Part shown: one piece after another, positions 34,506 to 43,311 of the stretch
Position numbering within the stretch: position 1 is the stretch's first letter
How the letters are laid out: every line of letters begins with the position of its first letter
From: Paenibacillus andongensis
Lineage (GTDB): Bacteria > Bacillota > Bacilli > Paenibacillales > NBRC-103111
Direction of reading: 5' to 3'
NCBI RefSeq assembly: GCF_025369935.1
Contig: NZ_CP104467.1
Span: forward strand, 4,595,001-4,659,000
Length of the DNA: 64,000 bases
Position numbers and translations under genes: made by a program
Notes under the pieces: model-generated
What the model saw: only the letters and a program-made list of their open reading frames with translations
What the model was told of the DNA's origin: nothing
The model's database searches: none

Positions 34506-35615
34506 TTAGCTCTTATAATTCGGATAGCCGGTTATGCAAATATCCGGACCGAACTGCTCGACCTTGAGTCGGTCGAGCGTAATCGCATCATCCATCTTCG
34601 CGAAGCCGTCGAAGTTGATGTTTACAGGTGCTGCAGAGCCACCGCCGATAATTTTCGGCGCAAACATCAGCACCAGCTTATCGATCAGGCGCCGTTCCAG
34701 CATGGCGCCGTTAAGCTTCCCTCCACCCTCTAGGAGGATGGAGCCGATTTCGCGCTCGCCGAGCTGCCGCATGGCGAGCGTCAGGTCTACCTGCGGGCCG
34801 TCCCCGCAGGTAAGGACCGTGATGCCGTGCGCTTCCAGCGCGGCACGTCTCTCTGCGGGCGCCTGAGCGCTCGCGAGCAGGATCGTCGGCTGACGATCCT
34901 GCTCCGTGAGCACCCGGGCACCCAGAGGGACTCGCAAGCGCGAGTCCGCGACGATCCGTACCGGCTGCACAGCCGGTACGTCGCCGCGCGCGCTCAGCAG
35001 CGGGTCGTCGGCGATGACCGTGCTAACGCCGACCATGATCCCCTGGTGCCGATGGCGCAGGGTGTGAACGAAGGCACGTGACGCTGGCGACGTGATCCAC
35101 TTGCTGTCGCCAGTATGCGAGGCGATGCGACCGTCCAGCGTGCTCGCAGTCTTCATCGTCACATAAGGCATGCGGGTGACGATGTATTTGTTGAAGGCCT
35201 CGTTCATGGTCGCGGCCTCCTCTGCAAGCAGCCCAACCGTCACATCGAGCCCATGCTCTCTCAACTTAGCGATGCCTGTCCCAGCAACCTGCGGGTTCGG
35301 ATCTGTTCCAGCGACGACAACCCGTGACACGCCCGCCTCAATGAGTCGGTCGCTGCAAGGTGGCGTCTTGCCAAAGTGACTGCACGGCTCTAATGTCACG
35401 TAAGCCGTGCTGCCCTTAGCTTCCTCGCCTGCCATTTGCAAGGCGAGAACCTCGGCATGGCCATGTCCGCGCTTCAGGTGTGCTCCCATGCCAACGATGC
35501 GTCCATTTTTCACAAGGACACACCCTACTACAGGATTAATCCCCGTCTGCCCAAGAGCACTTTCAGCCATTTGCAGAGCCAGTCTCATGTATGCTTCGTC
35601 ATTCAGTACATGCAC
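34506..35615 (-). CDS. ribD: Bifunctional riboflavin deaminase/reductase
   Basis: Deaminates then reduces the pyrimidine intermediate of riboflavin synthesis. The N-terminal deaminase has the zinc ligands HAEV and PCSHFGKTPPC. The C-terminal reductase (from about residue 145) has MKTASTLDGRIA, and ILLEGGGKLNGAML. The GTG at 35615 is eight bases after AAAGGCGG, giving 369 residues; a GTG at 35624 is closer to the SD. The reductase-coding part (about 34700-35130) is much richer in G+C than its neighbours. First gene after the FMN riboswitch. Confidence 0.94.
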   Translation of the reverse strand: MHVLNDEAYMRLALQMAESALGQTGINPVVGCVLVKNGRIVGMGAHLKRGHGHAEVLALQMAGEEAKGSTAYVTLEPCSHFGKTPPCSDRLIEAGVSRVVVAGTDPNPQVAGTGIAKLREHGLDVTVGLLAEEAATMNEAFNKYIVTRMPYVTMKTASTLDGRIASHTGDSKWITSPASRAFVHTLRHRHQGIMVGVSTVIADDPLLSARGDVPAVQPVRIVADSRLRVPLGARVLTEQDRQPTILLASAQAPAERRAALEAHGITVLTCGDGPQVDLTLAMRQLGEREIGSILLEGGGKLNGAMLERRLIDKLVLMFAPKIIGGGSAAPVNINFDGFAKMDDAITLDRLKVEQFGPDICITGYPNYKS

Positions 35616-35656
35616 GAAGTTCACCGCCTTTCAAAATTCCTTCCAAAATTTGAATG

Positions 35657-35690
35657 CAAAAAGGCCCCTCCGTATATCGGATAGGGGCCA
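35657..35690 (-). terminator. Riboswitch-associated terminator before ribD
   Basis: GGCCCCT/AGGGGCC stem with further CCG/CGG pairing, followed on the minus strand by TTTTT. It lies about 40 bases before ribD and is presumably the off-state of the FMN leader. Confidence 0.8.
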
Positions 35691-35857
35691 GAGATTGTCT
35701 AGATAACACGAAGAAGCTTCTACCATCCATACTTGCCGCATTTTTGATCAAATCAAACAACACCGACGTATCTGCTTCAAAAAACAGACCTGCCGAATTT
35801 TTGTTTACGTGAAAAAATGTACAAGCATGCATAGCGAAATCAAATGTTCGCGTTTTC

Positions 35858-36029
35858 CTTCTCCCATCCAGACTATACTGTCGGTTCCGGAATTGCACCG
35901 GATCAGCCGTAGCGAAGCTGTGTGTCAGGTACCGCTAGCTTCAAAACGGGTCACGGACTTATCGAAATCATGTAACGGGTACATGCGATCGAATCACCGC
36001 CGGTGTGGAATTTCACCACGCCCCGAAGG
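35858..36029 (-). promoter_or_regulatory. FMN riboswitch (RFN element)
   Basis: Aptamer for flavin mononucleotide that represses the rib operon by premature termination. On the minus strand the conserved RFN blocks occur in order: CTTCGGGGC, GGTGAAATTCC, ACCGGCGGTGA, CCGTGAC, GGTGCAATTCCGG, ACCGACAGTATAGTC and GGATGGGAGAAG. The aptamer is followed by about 165 bases before the terminator, longer than usual. Confidence 0.95.
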
Positions 36030-36183
36030 TTTTGCATACATATAAAAGTAACTTACAACTAAGAACTAGCTAAAAATTACTTTGGTAATGAAAAATTTAT
36101 CACTCACACTTACAAAAAGCAAGTGCTTTTTTGCTTTTCATGTTAATTTCTTACTTTTTCTATGATTTCACTCGGAATTAACT
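36030..36183. other. Upstream region of the rib operon
   Basis: A/T-rich DNA presumably holding the rib promoter. No clear -35/-10 pair could be fixed by eye. A small AAGCA/TGCTT hairpin with T-run lies near 36113-36133. Confidence 0.4.
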
Positions 36184-36218
36184 CAAAAAAAGAAACCTGT
36201 TGAAATGAATCAACAGAC
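36184..36218 (-). terminator. Rho-independent terminator after ppiB
   Basis: CTGTTGA/TCAACAG stem followed on the minus strand by TTTCTTTTTTT. Confidence 0.8.
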
Positions 36219-36237
36219 TTCTTTTCGAAGAAACGAT

Positions 36238-36669
36238 TTATACTTCTACAACTTCAACTTTCTCCATCAAATCTTTGCCTTTGAAAGCATCGACTAACTC
36301 CATGCCTTTGGTTACTTTACCGAATACGGTGTGTTGTCCATCCAAATGCGGTTGTGGTTGGTAAGCAATATAGAACTGGCTTCCACCTGTATTTCTGCCT
36401 GCATGAGCCATAGCCAAGGAGCCGCGCTCATGTTTGTTCGGGTTGATTTCACAGTTGATTTGGTAACCAGGGCCACCAGTTCCTGTTCCTGAAGGACAAC
36501 CACCTTGTGCTACGAATCCTGGAATAACACGATGAAAAACAAGTCCGTTGTAGAAACCGGAGTTTGCTAATTTTTCAAAGTTAGCAACGGTATTCGGAGC
36601 ATCGTTTTCGAAAAGATCGATAACGACTTCGCCGCCACCTGCTAGTTTAATTTTTGCTTGTTTGGCCAT
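36238..36669 (-). CDS. ppiB: Peptidyl-prolyl cis-trans isomerase (cyclophilin)
   Basis: Cytosolic cyclophilin for protein folding. Conserved motifs: [43 protein letters not shown] and [11 protein letters not shown]. 143 residues, no signal peptide. ATG at 36669 after AAAGGAG. Sits next to lysA as in B. subtilis. Confidence 0.95.
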   Translation of the reverse strand: MAKQAKIKLAGGGEVVIDLFENDAPNTVANFEKLANSGFYNGLVFHRVIPGFVAQGGCPSGTGTGGPGYQINCEINPNKHERGSLAMAHAGRNTGGSQFYIAYQPQPHLDGQHTVFGKVTKGMELVDAFKGKDLMEKVEVVEV

Positions 36670-36736
36670 TTGTGGTCCACTCCTTTAGGAAATAATATCT
36701 TATTCTACTATGAAACCTTCCATTTCACAAACTGCA

Positions 36737-36883
36737 CTATATTTCTAACACAATTCTACCCCGACCATGTTCGGTTTGACAGCGAATATGTGCTTCCCGC
36801 AACGTGTGAAGTTGCCGATATGGCTGGTCTGGTCCATGAGCAGGTTTACATCGCGACATTCGAAACTCGAACTGACATTCCAT
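36737..36883 (-). pseudogene. Possible C-terminal remnant of a zinc/quinone oxidoreductase gene
   Basis: A 48-codon minus-strand frame whose end reads REAHIRCQTEHGRGRIVLEI before a TAG. This matches the C-terminal pattern of quinone oxidoreductase/medium-chain dehydrogenase proteins (EAHrxxExgxxxGKiVLxv). No Rossmann or catalytic part is present, so if real it is a relic. Low confidence. Confidence 0.3.
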
Positions 36884-36899
36884 TTCGATGAAAAAAACG

Positions 36900-36940
36900 C
36901 AAAGAAGGAAACCCCGGAAAAGCTGAGGTTTCCTTCTTAT
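36900..36940 (-). terminator. Rho-independent terminator after lysA
   Basis: AAGGAAACC/GGTTTCCTT stem, followed on the minus strand by CTTTGCGTTTTTTT. Confidence 0.8.
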
Positions 36941-36954
36941 TATTAAACAACCAA

Positions 36955-38286
36955 TTAAACGGTCTCGCTCATCTGTTTCATTCTTGCAGGAATGATGTCA
37001 TTACCCACGATATTTTCGAACGTTTCGCGTTTCACGACGAGATCACTTTGACCATCTTTCACGAACACAACGCCTGGACGGCGGATACGGTTATAATTGC
37101 TTGCCATTGCATAATTGTATGCACCTGTACAAGATACAGCGAGAATGTCTCCTGAACTTACTTTTGGCAGGTTCAGATCCCAGATCAGCATATCGCCGCT
37201 CTCACAGCATTTCCCTGCAATAGATACAACCTCGGTCGGTTGCTCTGTTGCGCGATTAGCCAACATCGCCTCATACACAGCATCATACAAAGCAGGACGT
37301 GGATTGTCAGTCATGCCGCCATCAACAGCTACATATTTACGCACCCCTGGAATATCCTTGGTTGTACCTACTGTGTACAACGTAGTTCCCGCGTCACCAA
37401 CGATGCTGCGACCTGGTTCAACCCAAATTTCGGGCATCGGAAAATCATTGCTGCCGAAGTTGTCTTTAATCGCGTCTGTAATAGCTTTCACATAAACGGC
37501 AACCGGAAGTGGACTATCTTCATTCACATAACGAATTCCGAAACCACCGCCCAAGTTAATGACCTTGAACGTAATGCCTATTTCTTTGCGAACTTGAACG
37601 GCAAAGCCAGCCACTTTCTCAGCTGCCATGCGGAAGCCTTCTACTTCAAAAATTTGGGAGCCAATATGGGAATGAACGCCCAATAGTTCCACATTACTTA
37701 ATTGCGAAGCTTCTTGAACTGCGCGGAATGCCGATCCATTGCCCATGTCGAATCCGAATTTGGAATCCTCCTGGCCAGTAGAAATATATTCATGCGTATG
37801 TGCCTCAACGCCCGGTGTAATCCGCAGTAAGATCTTCACCTTTTGGTGCTTCTCTTCGGCAATTGCATTCAACATTTGAAGTTCGATAAAGTTATCAACG
37901 ACGAAACAGCCGATTTTGGCATCGATCGCCATTTCCAATTCAGCGATTGTTTTGTTATTGCCATGGAAATGAATTCGCTCTGCTGGGAAGCCTGCTTGGA
38001 GCGCCGTATAAAGCTCACCATCGGAAACAACATCAAGTGACATTCCCTCTTCGTCTACGATTCGGCACATCGCCATTACGCAGAATGCTTTACTTGCATA
38101 AGCCACTTGGAATTTCAGACCGGATGCTTTGAAAGCTTCTACGAATTCACGGCAGCGCCCGCGTACTAACGCTTCGTCAAATACATATAAAGGTGTGCCG
38201 TATTCTGCAACCAATTTCGTTGCATCGACACCGCCGATTTCGAGGTGGCCTTGGTCGTTTATTTTACTAGTACCATGTAAATACAT
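36955..38286 (-). CDS. lysA: Diaminopimelate decarboxylase
   Basis: PLP enzyme making L-lysine from meso-diaminopimelate. The PLP lysine is in AYASKAF (about residue 66), with HFHGNNKT, LGVHSHIGSQIF, INLGGGFGIRY, EPGRSIVGDAGT and the substrate/dimer motif CCESGDML and GAYNYAM. 443 residues. ATG at 38286 after GAGAGAGGG. Downstream of the spoVA genes as in B. subtilis, but with a terminator between. Confidence 0.95.
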   Translation of the reverse strand: MYLHGTSKINDQGHLEIGGVDATKLVAEYGTPLYVFDEALVRGRCREFVEAFKASGLKFQVAYASKAFCVMAMCRIVDEEGMSLDVVSDGELYTALQAGFPAERIHFHGNNKTIAELEMAIDAKIGCFVVDNFIELQMLNAIAEEKHQKVKILLRITPGVEAHTHEYISTGQEDSKFGFDMGNGSAFRAVQEASQLSNVELLGVHSHIGSQIFEVEGFRMAAEKVAGFAVQVRKEIGITFKVINLGGGFGIRYVNEDSPLPVAVYVKAITDAIKDNFGSNDFPMPEIWVEPGRSIVGDAGTTLYTVGTTKDIPGVRKYVAVDGGMTDNPRPALYDAVYEAMLANRATEQPTEVVSIAGKCCESGDMLIWDLNLPKVSSGDILAVSCTGAYNYAMASNYNRIRRPGVVFVKDGQSDLVVKRETFENIVGNDIIPARMKQMSETV

Positions 38287-38410
38287 AGCTTTAATTCCCT
38301 CTCTCCCTGAACCATCTTCTTGCTATATTCCGCCAAAGAGGTTAATGTACATTACTATTAAAAGTACCATATGGCATGCGCTTTTGACAATACACGCTTC
38401 GACATAAAAG

Positions 38411-38443
38411 CAAAAAAGGACAGGGAAATCCCCTGTCCTTTTT
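38411..38443 (-). terminator. Rho-independent terminator after spoVAF
   Basis: 11-bp stem AAAGGACAGGG/CCCTGTCCTTT with a short A/T loop, followed by TTTTTTGC on the minus strand. It would uncouple lysA from spoVA. Confidence 0.8.
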
Positions 38444-38446
38444 AGG

Positions 38447-40090
38447 TTATTTTGATTTTGGTTGACGTGTGCCATCGATTGGCTTTGTAATACTTAGCCG
38501 CGTTTTGCCAGCAAGCACCGGACGACGAACCAGAATCGCAAAGAAGCTTTTGGCGTTAAATGGAATAAAGGGCCACATATAGGGTGCATTAAAGGATTTC
38601 CTCGTGGCCAGCAGAATCAGCCATAACGTTGAGCCTACTACAAATCCAGGGACGTGGAAGATCGCCACGATGATTAAGAGAGCGAGCCTTACTATTCGAT
38701 TAGCTAGACCCAATTCATAGCTCGGTGTCGCGAACATCCCAATGGAGGCGAGGGCCAGATACAGGATAACCTCATTGATAAAGAGACCCGTTTTTACCGC
38801 GATATCTCCAACCAAAATGGCTGCCACCAAACCCATTGCTGTAGCGAGCGGTGTAGGTGTATGTACCGCTGCCATTCGCATGAGATCAATCCCTATATCC
38901 GCTAACAAGAACTGAACCAATAGCGGCAGGGTTCCTTCCTTCTGCGGACCGAGAAATTCTAGTCCCGGCGGCTTTAAGGAAGGATCCATTACCATCATAA
39001 ACCAAAGAGGGAGCAGGAAAATCGAAGCCATAATTCCAGCAAAACGTACCCACCTTAAATAAGTACCAATGAAAGGCGTTTGTCGATATTCCTCTGCATG
39101 CTGTACATGATGGAAAAACGTTGTCGGCAGGATCATGACGCTCGGCGATGTGTCCACAAAAACACATACATGTCCTTCAAGTAAATGGGCGGAGACAACA
39201 TCCGGCCGTTCCGAATATCGAACCATCGGATACGGGTTCCACCCCTTATTTACAATCGCTTCTTCCAGCTGCTTTTCAGCGAGAGGAAGTCCGTCGATTT
39301 CAACATTCTTTATTTTATCTTTCACGGCTTGAACCAAGCTTGCGTCAGCAATATCATTGATATAAGCTAAACAGACATCCGTCTTGGTTCGTTTGCCGAT
39401 TTGCATGATTTCCAGCTTAAATCTCTCATCGCGAATTCTACGTCTGACAAGAGTCACATTCAATAAAAGGGTTTCCACGAAGCCATCTCGAGAACCTCGC
39501 ACAACCCGCTCCAAATCAGGTTCACCGATCGAGCGAATCGGAAAACTTTTGGCATCGATCGTAATGCCTGCTGTCTCCCCTTCAATGAAAAACGCCGTTC
39601 CGCCCATTAAAACTTGTCCTACGACTTCAGACATTTTCTTGTAGGTCTTCACTTGAATGTGCGGAATTAATTTTTCAATGAATGCTTCCAAGGTATGATG
39701 TGAGACGGATTCTTCATCCGCATAAGTGAGACGTGTAATGATATCGGTTAACACCGTATCTTTGGCAAATCCATTGCAATAGAAAATACCTACACGCTTG
39801 GATCCGAACACCATTTCTCTGAGGACGAGATCAAAACTTCGATCGAGCCCTACTCGTTCTTCCAGCACCCTTCGAACTTCTCGAATACTTCTGGGGATAT
39901 CTTCCTGAATTTTGAGTGCCTTTTCCTCCGACGTCATGTCCGTAATCGGATTGTATGCAGATAAATTCCCTTCCTCATCTATGGCTAATTTCTCATTCTG
40001 TTCCTGTGATTTGTTCGATTCGTCTGATTCATTTCGTTCATTCGAATCATTCTGATCGCTCCCGCTTCCCCTTTTCACAATAAACTTCAC
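38447..40090 (-). CDS. spoVAF: SpoVAF, GerA-type spore membrane protein
   Basis: GerA-family membrane protein of the spore inner membrane, thought to assist germination. A highly acidic Ser/Asn/Glu-rich N-terminal stretch (residues 10-35) is followed by the GerA cytoplasmic domain and about five transmembrane helices in the second half (PQKEGTLPLLVQFLLADIGIDLMR lies between them). GTG start at 40090 after AAGGAGG gives 547 residues and overlaps the spoVAB end only at the SD. The spoVAC, AD and AE genes that precede AF in B. subtilis are missing. Confidence 0.87.
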   Translation of the reverse strand: MKFIVKRGSGSDQNDSNERNESDESNKSQEQNEKLAIDEEGNLSAYNPITDMTSEEKALKIQEDIPRSIREVRRVLEERVGLDRSFDLVLREMVFGSKRVGIFYCNGFAKDTVLTDIITRLTYADEESVSHHTLEAFIEKLIPHIQVKTYKKMSEVVGQVLMGGTAFFIEGETAGITIDAKSFPIRSIGEPDLERVVRGSRDGFVETLLLNVTLVRRRIRDERFKLEIMQIGKRTKTDVCLAYINDIADASLVQAVKDKIKNVEIDGLPLAEKQLEEAIVNKGWNPYPMVRYSERPDVVSAHLLEGHVCVFVDTSPSVMILPTTFFHHVQHAEEYRQTPFIGTYLRWVRFAGIMASIFLLPLWFMMVMDPSLKPPGLEFLGPQKEGTLPLLVQFLLADIGIDLMRMAAVHTPTPLATAMGLVAAILVGDIAVKTGLFINEVILYLALASIGMFATPSYELGLANRIVRLALLIIVAIFHVPGFVVGSTLWLILLATRKSFNAPYMWPFIPFNAKSFFAILVRRPVLAGKTRLSITKPIDGTRQPKSK

Positions 40091-40113
40091 TTTAGCGCCT
40101 CCTTCAACACACG

Positions 40114-40536
40114 TTAATAAAATAACCATTCAAACAAAGATCCAAATACTTTACCGAAAATCATCGCCATGAGCAGCAAAATCATGTAAGATCCCATGCC
40201 AACACGCTTGGCAAGAATAGGCAGCACGTTAATGATTTCTGTTAAGGCTGCCGCTAGCATGCCAACAAAACAACCGGCAAATATGCCCACTAATGCTGTT
40301 CCCATCGGAAAAAGGTGGACCTTGGCATCGCTGAAATCAACCCAAGTAAATAAAAGTGAGCCCATCACAACAGCCGCTTCATACGCATGAATTTTCGAAA
40401 ACGAACGTGTGATCTGGGCAAGTCTCGGAATAATATCCAGTACCACAAGGAACGCTACCATGCCGCTGCCAACAGCGATTCCACCAGCTAATCCGATAAA
40501 AGCCGCCAAGAAGGCTCCCCCAAATAGGGTAATCAC
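40114..40536 (-). CDS. spoVAB: Stage V sporulation protein AB
   Basis: Small polytopic membrane protein (140 residues, about four helices) of the SpoVA dipicolinate channel gene set. Motif GGIAVGSGMVAFLVVLDIIPRL is typical. GTG start at 40536 overlaps the spoVAA stop (GTGA), indicating translational coupling. Confidence 0.88.
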   Translation of the reverse strand: MITLFGGAFLAAFIGLAGGIAVGSGMVAFLVVLDIIPRLAQITRSFSKIHAYEAAVVMGSLLFTWVDFSDAKVHLFPMGTALVGIFAGCFVGMLAAALTEIINVLPILAKRVGMGSYMILLLMAMIFGKVFGSLFEWLFY

Positions 40537-41165
40537 GGACGGTCTCCTTTCTCATGAATTTTGATGTATTCTTCGGTTATCACATAATGGTTTATATTTT
40601 CCTGATACATGAACATCTCCACTTCAAGCGGACTCGGTTCTTCATTGAATTTCTTCTTAAACAGATGGTTGAAAAAAATGACCATTCCAACCCCTATCCC
40701 TAAGGAATAAGGGATTTGCAGAATGAGTGGATGCTCCACCTTTTTCCCTGTCATCAATTCATAAATGCGTTGGTGAACTTCCAACATGGATACATCAGCA
40801 TGAAAATTCATGATGGCCAATCCCGAACCGATGAACAAGAGCAACCAAACCAATCCGATTAGTATCGGACTTGGCTTTCTAGGATCGGAGATAATCTCGA
40901 GAAGCACATGTGGTTCTCCGAAATGCTCTATTTGCAGCTGTGGATAAAGATCTTTCACTTTACGAACGATCAGCATCATGTCAATGAGTACGCGATTACC
41001 ATCTTCATGTTGAGGATGATGGATGACCAACTCGTTTAGAGCTTTCTCATATTCAGGCTCCACGAATATCTGAGCGATATGACGTAAATGCACAACATTC
41101 CCTTTGCGAACGCTAGCTTTTCGGCGAAGCCGGATGTATAGACAAGGTTTTCCCTCTCGAACCAT
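40533..41165 (-). CDS. spoVAA: Stage V sporulation protein AA
   Basis: First gene of the spoVA unit. A soluble N-terminal domain (residues 1-90, YIRLRRKASV) precedes two transmembrane helices (about 100-120 and 150-170). The ATG at 41165 follows GAGGGGGAG; 210 residues, matching the B. subtilis length. A sigma-G-like -10 lies about 50 bases upstream. Confidence 0.88.
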   Translation of the reverse strand: MVREGKPCLYIRLRRKASVRKGNVVHLRHIAQIFVEPEYEKALNELVIHHPQHEDGNRVLIDMMLIVRKVKDLYPQLQIEHFGEPHVLLEIISDPRKPSPILIGLVWLLLFIGSGLAIMNFHADVSMLEVHQRIYELMTGKKVEHPLILQIPYSLGIGVGMVIFFNHLFKKKFNEEPSPLEVEMFMYQENINHYVITEEYIKIHEKGDRP

Positions 41166-41214
41166 GGTTTCACTCCCCCTCAGAGCTTTACGGTGAATCC
41201 TCCATGTATAGCAG

Positions 41215-41221
41215 TAGTATG
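41215..41221 (-). promoter_or_regulatory. Possible sigma-G promoter -10 for spoVAA
   Basis: CATACTA on the minus strand (41221-41215) exactly matches the core sigma-G -10 motif and lies about 50 bases before spoVAA. The -35 is weak. Known forespore expression of spoVA supports it. Confidence 0.4.
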
Positions 41222-41344
41222 CAAAATCTTTCCTTCCCATAAACACCTGATAAGATGGTAAATTCTCCAGGAATAATGTCACCTGCATTATGGCATAGTA
41301 AGATCGAATAACGATAACTTATTCCATATAAAGAAGGTGATAAC

Positions 41345-41554
41345 ATGGCGAAATTCGCGTTAACACTAGTCATTATTGGTGCGCTGAATTGGCTCTTGGT
41401 TGGGCTTTTCGAGTGGGATTTAGTTTCTGCTTTATTGGGAGGAGATTCACATCGTGAATCTTCCGGTCTAAGCCGCATCGTTTATACGATAGTAGGCTTA
41501 TGCGGAATTTACTGCGTGAGATTTTATTCAGACGACAGGCACTCTGCCCGATAA
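41345..41554 (+). CDS. DUF378 family membrane protein
   Basis: 69 residues with two hydrophobic helices (about 5-25 and 45-62). The N-terminus ALTLVIIGALNWLLVGLFEWDLV is the DUF378 (YuzA-like) signature. ATG at 41345 after GAAGGTG. Transcribed divergently from spoVAA. Function unknown. Confidence 0.82.
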   Translation: MAKFALTLVIIGALNWLLVGLFEWDLVSALLGGDSHRESSGLSRIVYTIVGLCGIYCVRFYSDDRHSAR

Positions 41555-41574
41555 ACATGTTCGTGACCACAAAA

Positions 41575-41621
41575 AGCCGCAAACTACCCAAGTGAAGAAT
41601 TCGGGTAATCAGCGGCTCTTT
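41575..41621 (+). terminator. Terminator after the DUF378 gene
   Basis: AGCCGC/GCGGCT with inner ACCC/GGGT, followed by CTTTAAT. Confidence 0.55.
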
Positions 41622-41684
41622 AATATGCAGTGCGGACTATCTAACTTGTTCAACCATTAATTTACGCTCTGTCTCTACATAGAC

Positions 41685-41716
41685 AATAACCGTTCCTCAT
41701 AAGAGGAACGGTTATT
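41685..41716. terminator. Long perfect hairpin after sigF
   Basis: 14-bp perfect stem AATAACCGTTCCTC/GAGGAACGGTTATT with an ATAA loop, 15 bases past the sigF stop. T-tails are poor on both sides. Confidence 0.6.
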
Positions 41717-41731
41717 TGTCTCGAAAGACTG

Positions 41732-42487
41732 TTATTGAGCAATCTGATCTTTAATCGATTGCAAGATTTTCTTTTCCAACCGTGATACCTGCACTTGGGA
41801 AATACCTAGCCTGCTTGCGACCTCGGATTGCGTTTGATCTCGGAAATAACGGAGATAAACAATGAGCCGTTCTCGCTCTGACAGCGTCCCAATGGCTTCA
41901 TTCAGCGCAAGCTTCTCGAACCACTTCTCACCGGACTCATCCGAAATTTGATCCATGAGTGTGATTGGATCACCATCATTCTCAAAGACGGTCTCATGGA
42001 TGGAAGAGAGAGGTTTATTCGCCTCTTGCGCGAAAACAACTTCCTCCGCCGTTATCATAAGCTCCTCGGCGACCTCTTTAATCGTAGGCAATCTGCCTAA
42101 CCGCTTCGACAGCTCGTCCTTCGTCTTGCGAATCTTATTCGCCAATTCTTTAAGCGAACGGCTTACTTTAAGTGTTCCGTCATCGCGAAGAAAACGTTGA
42201 ATTTCACCGATAATCATCGGTACCGCATAGGTTGAAAATTTTACATCATAAGATAGATCGAATTTGTCAACGGACTTTAGGAGTCCGATACAACCGATCT
42301 GGAACAAGTCTTCGGCTTCGTATCCTCGGTTCAAGAAACGTTGAACTACAGACCAAACCAAGCGGATATTGCAGCTGACAAGTGTTTCTCTGGCGAGTCC
42401 ATCTCCGGATTGGCTGAGGGCGATTAACCGTTTGACTTCCGAATCGTCTAAATAACTATGAGAAGCATGTTTCAGATCGACATCCAT
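41732..42487 (-). CDS. sigF: Forespore sigma factor F
   Basis: Directs the first forespore-specific transcription. Regions: sigma-70 r2 with YEAEDLFQIGCIGLLKSVDKFD and YAVPMIIGEIQRFLRDD, r3 around LGRLPTIKEVAEEL, r4 helix-turn-helix QSEVASRLGISQVQVSRLEKKIL. 251 residues. ATG at 42487 after AGGGGT, 11 bases behind spoIIAB. Confidence 0.96.
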   Translation of the reverse strand: MDVDLKHASHSYLDDSEVKRLIALSQSGDGLARETLVSCNIRLVWSVVQRFLNRGYEAEDLFQIGCIGLLKSVDKFDLSYDVKFSTYAVPMIIGEIQRFLRDDGTLKVSRSLKELANKIRKTKDELSKRLGRLPTIKEVAEELMITAEEVVFAQEANKPLSSIHETVFENDGDPITLMDQISDESGEKWFEKLALNEAIGTLSERERLIVYLRYFRDQTQSEVASRLGISQVQVSRLEKKILQSIKDQIAQ

Positions 42488-42498
42488 AGATCAAACCC

Positions 42499-42945
42499 CT
42501 AATTGTATAAAGCTTTTTTAGATTCAATTCGCTTCAACATGTTTATTTTGGTTCCGATTCCGACGGCCGTCACAACTTCTACTTCGTCCATGAAATTTTC
42601 CATAATCGTGAAACCCATGCCAGAACGTTCCAACTCTGGTTTGGATGTATATAGTGGCTGTTTCGCCTGTTCTAAATCAGCAATGCCTGAACCTTTATCT
42701 TCAATCGTAATCCGAACCACGTCATCATCAATTTGCGTCGAAATGATGATAACGCCATCCGTTCTATTGTTATAACCATGAATGATCGAATTCGTAACCG
42801 CTTCAGAAACAACTGTCTTGATATCGGTCAATTCATTCAGCGTAGGATCCAATTGAGAGACGAAAGCAGCAACGGCTACACGAGCAAAAGCTTCATTCTC
42901 CGAACGACTGGCAAACTCTAGAGTCATAAAGTTATGTTCGCTCAT
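42499..42945 (-). CDS. spoIIAB: Anti-sigma F factor and kinase SpoIIAB
   Basis: GHKL-family serine kinase that binds sigma-F and phosphorylates SpoIIAA. The ATPase motifs are [12 protein letters not shown] (N box), DKGSGIADL (G1) and [12 protein letters not shown] (G2). 148 residues. ATG at 42945 overlaps the spoIIAA stop by four bases. Confidence 0.96.
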   Translation of the reverse strand: MSEHNFMTLEFASRSENEAFARVAVAAFVSQLDPTLNELTDIKTVVSEAVTNSIIHGYNNRTDGVIIISTQIDDDVVRITIEDKGSGIADLEQAKQPLYTSKPELERSGMGFTIMENFMDEVEVVTAVGIGTKINMLKRIESKKALYN

Positions 42946-43298
42946 AATGCAACCTCCAAACTGGACATTGCATTGCGTTCGTTGTCCTGTATAGAAACAA
43001 TCTTGAACATTCCAGAAAGCTCGAACAAGCGGTAGACAGCAGGAGCAACGTCACAGACGACCATCTTTCCGCCTTTACTCGTAATCTGCTTATAGCGACC
43101 GAGTATGACGCCTAGACCTGAGCTGTCCATGAAGGATAGATCCTTCAAACTAAGGATCAAATGGCGCGTATGCTCTTTGGCAATCGCTTCCTCCATCCTC
43201 GCCTTCACAACATCGGCTGTGTGATGATCCAGCTCGCCTTTCAATCTAACAATCAGCGCTCTTCGGCCTTGCTCGAATTCAATTTGCAGGCTCAACAT
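42942..43298 (-). CDS. spoIIAA: Anti-sigma F factor antagonist SpoIIAA
   Basis: STAS-domain protein that releases sigma-F from SpoIIAB when dephosphorylated. The phosphorylatable Ser is in [16 protein letters not shown] (about residue 57-58). ATG at 43298 after AGAGGAG gives 118 residues, matching B. subtilis; a longer frame to 43364 would run through repeats. Confidence 0.96.
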   Translation of the reverse strand: MLSLQIEFEQGRRALIVRLKGELDHHTADVVKARMEEAIAKEHTRHLILSLKDLSFMDSSGLGVILGRYKQITSKGGKMVVCDVAPAVYRLFELSGMFKIVSIQDNERNAMSSLEVAL

Positions 43299-43311
43299 GT
43301 TCACTCCTCTC

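Noticed and set aside
34827..35081. Plus-strand open frames inside ribD
   Set aside because: Antisense to conserved RibD motifs in a GC-rich block where stop codons are rare.
35599..35898. 99-codon minus-strand frame across the rib leader
   Set aside because: It overlaps the FMN aptamer, the terminator and the ribD start in another frame, and has no protein similarity.
36658..36891. 77-codon plus-strand frame between ppiB and lysA
   Set aside because: It starts within ppiB on the opposite strand and has no recognisable motif; the minus-strand frame there gives a better oxidoreductase-tail match.
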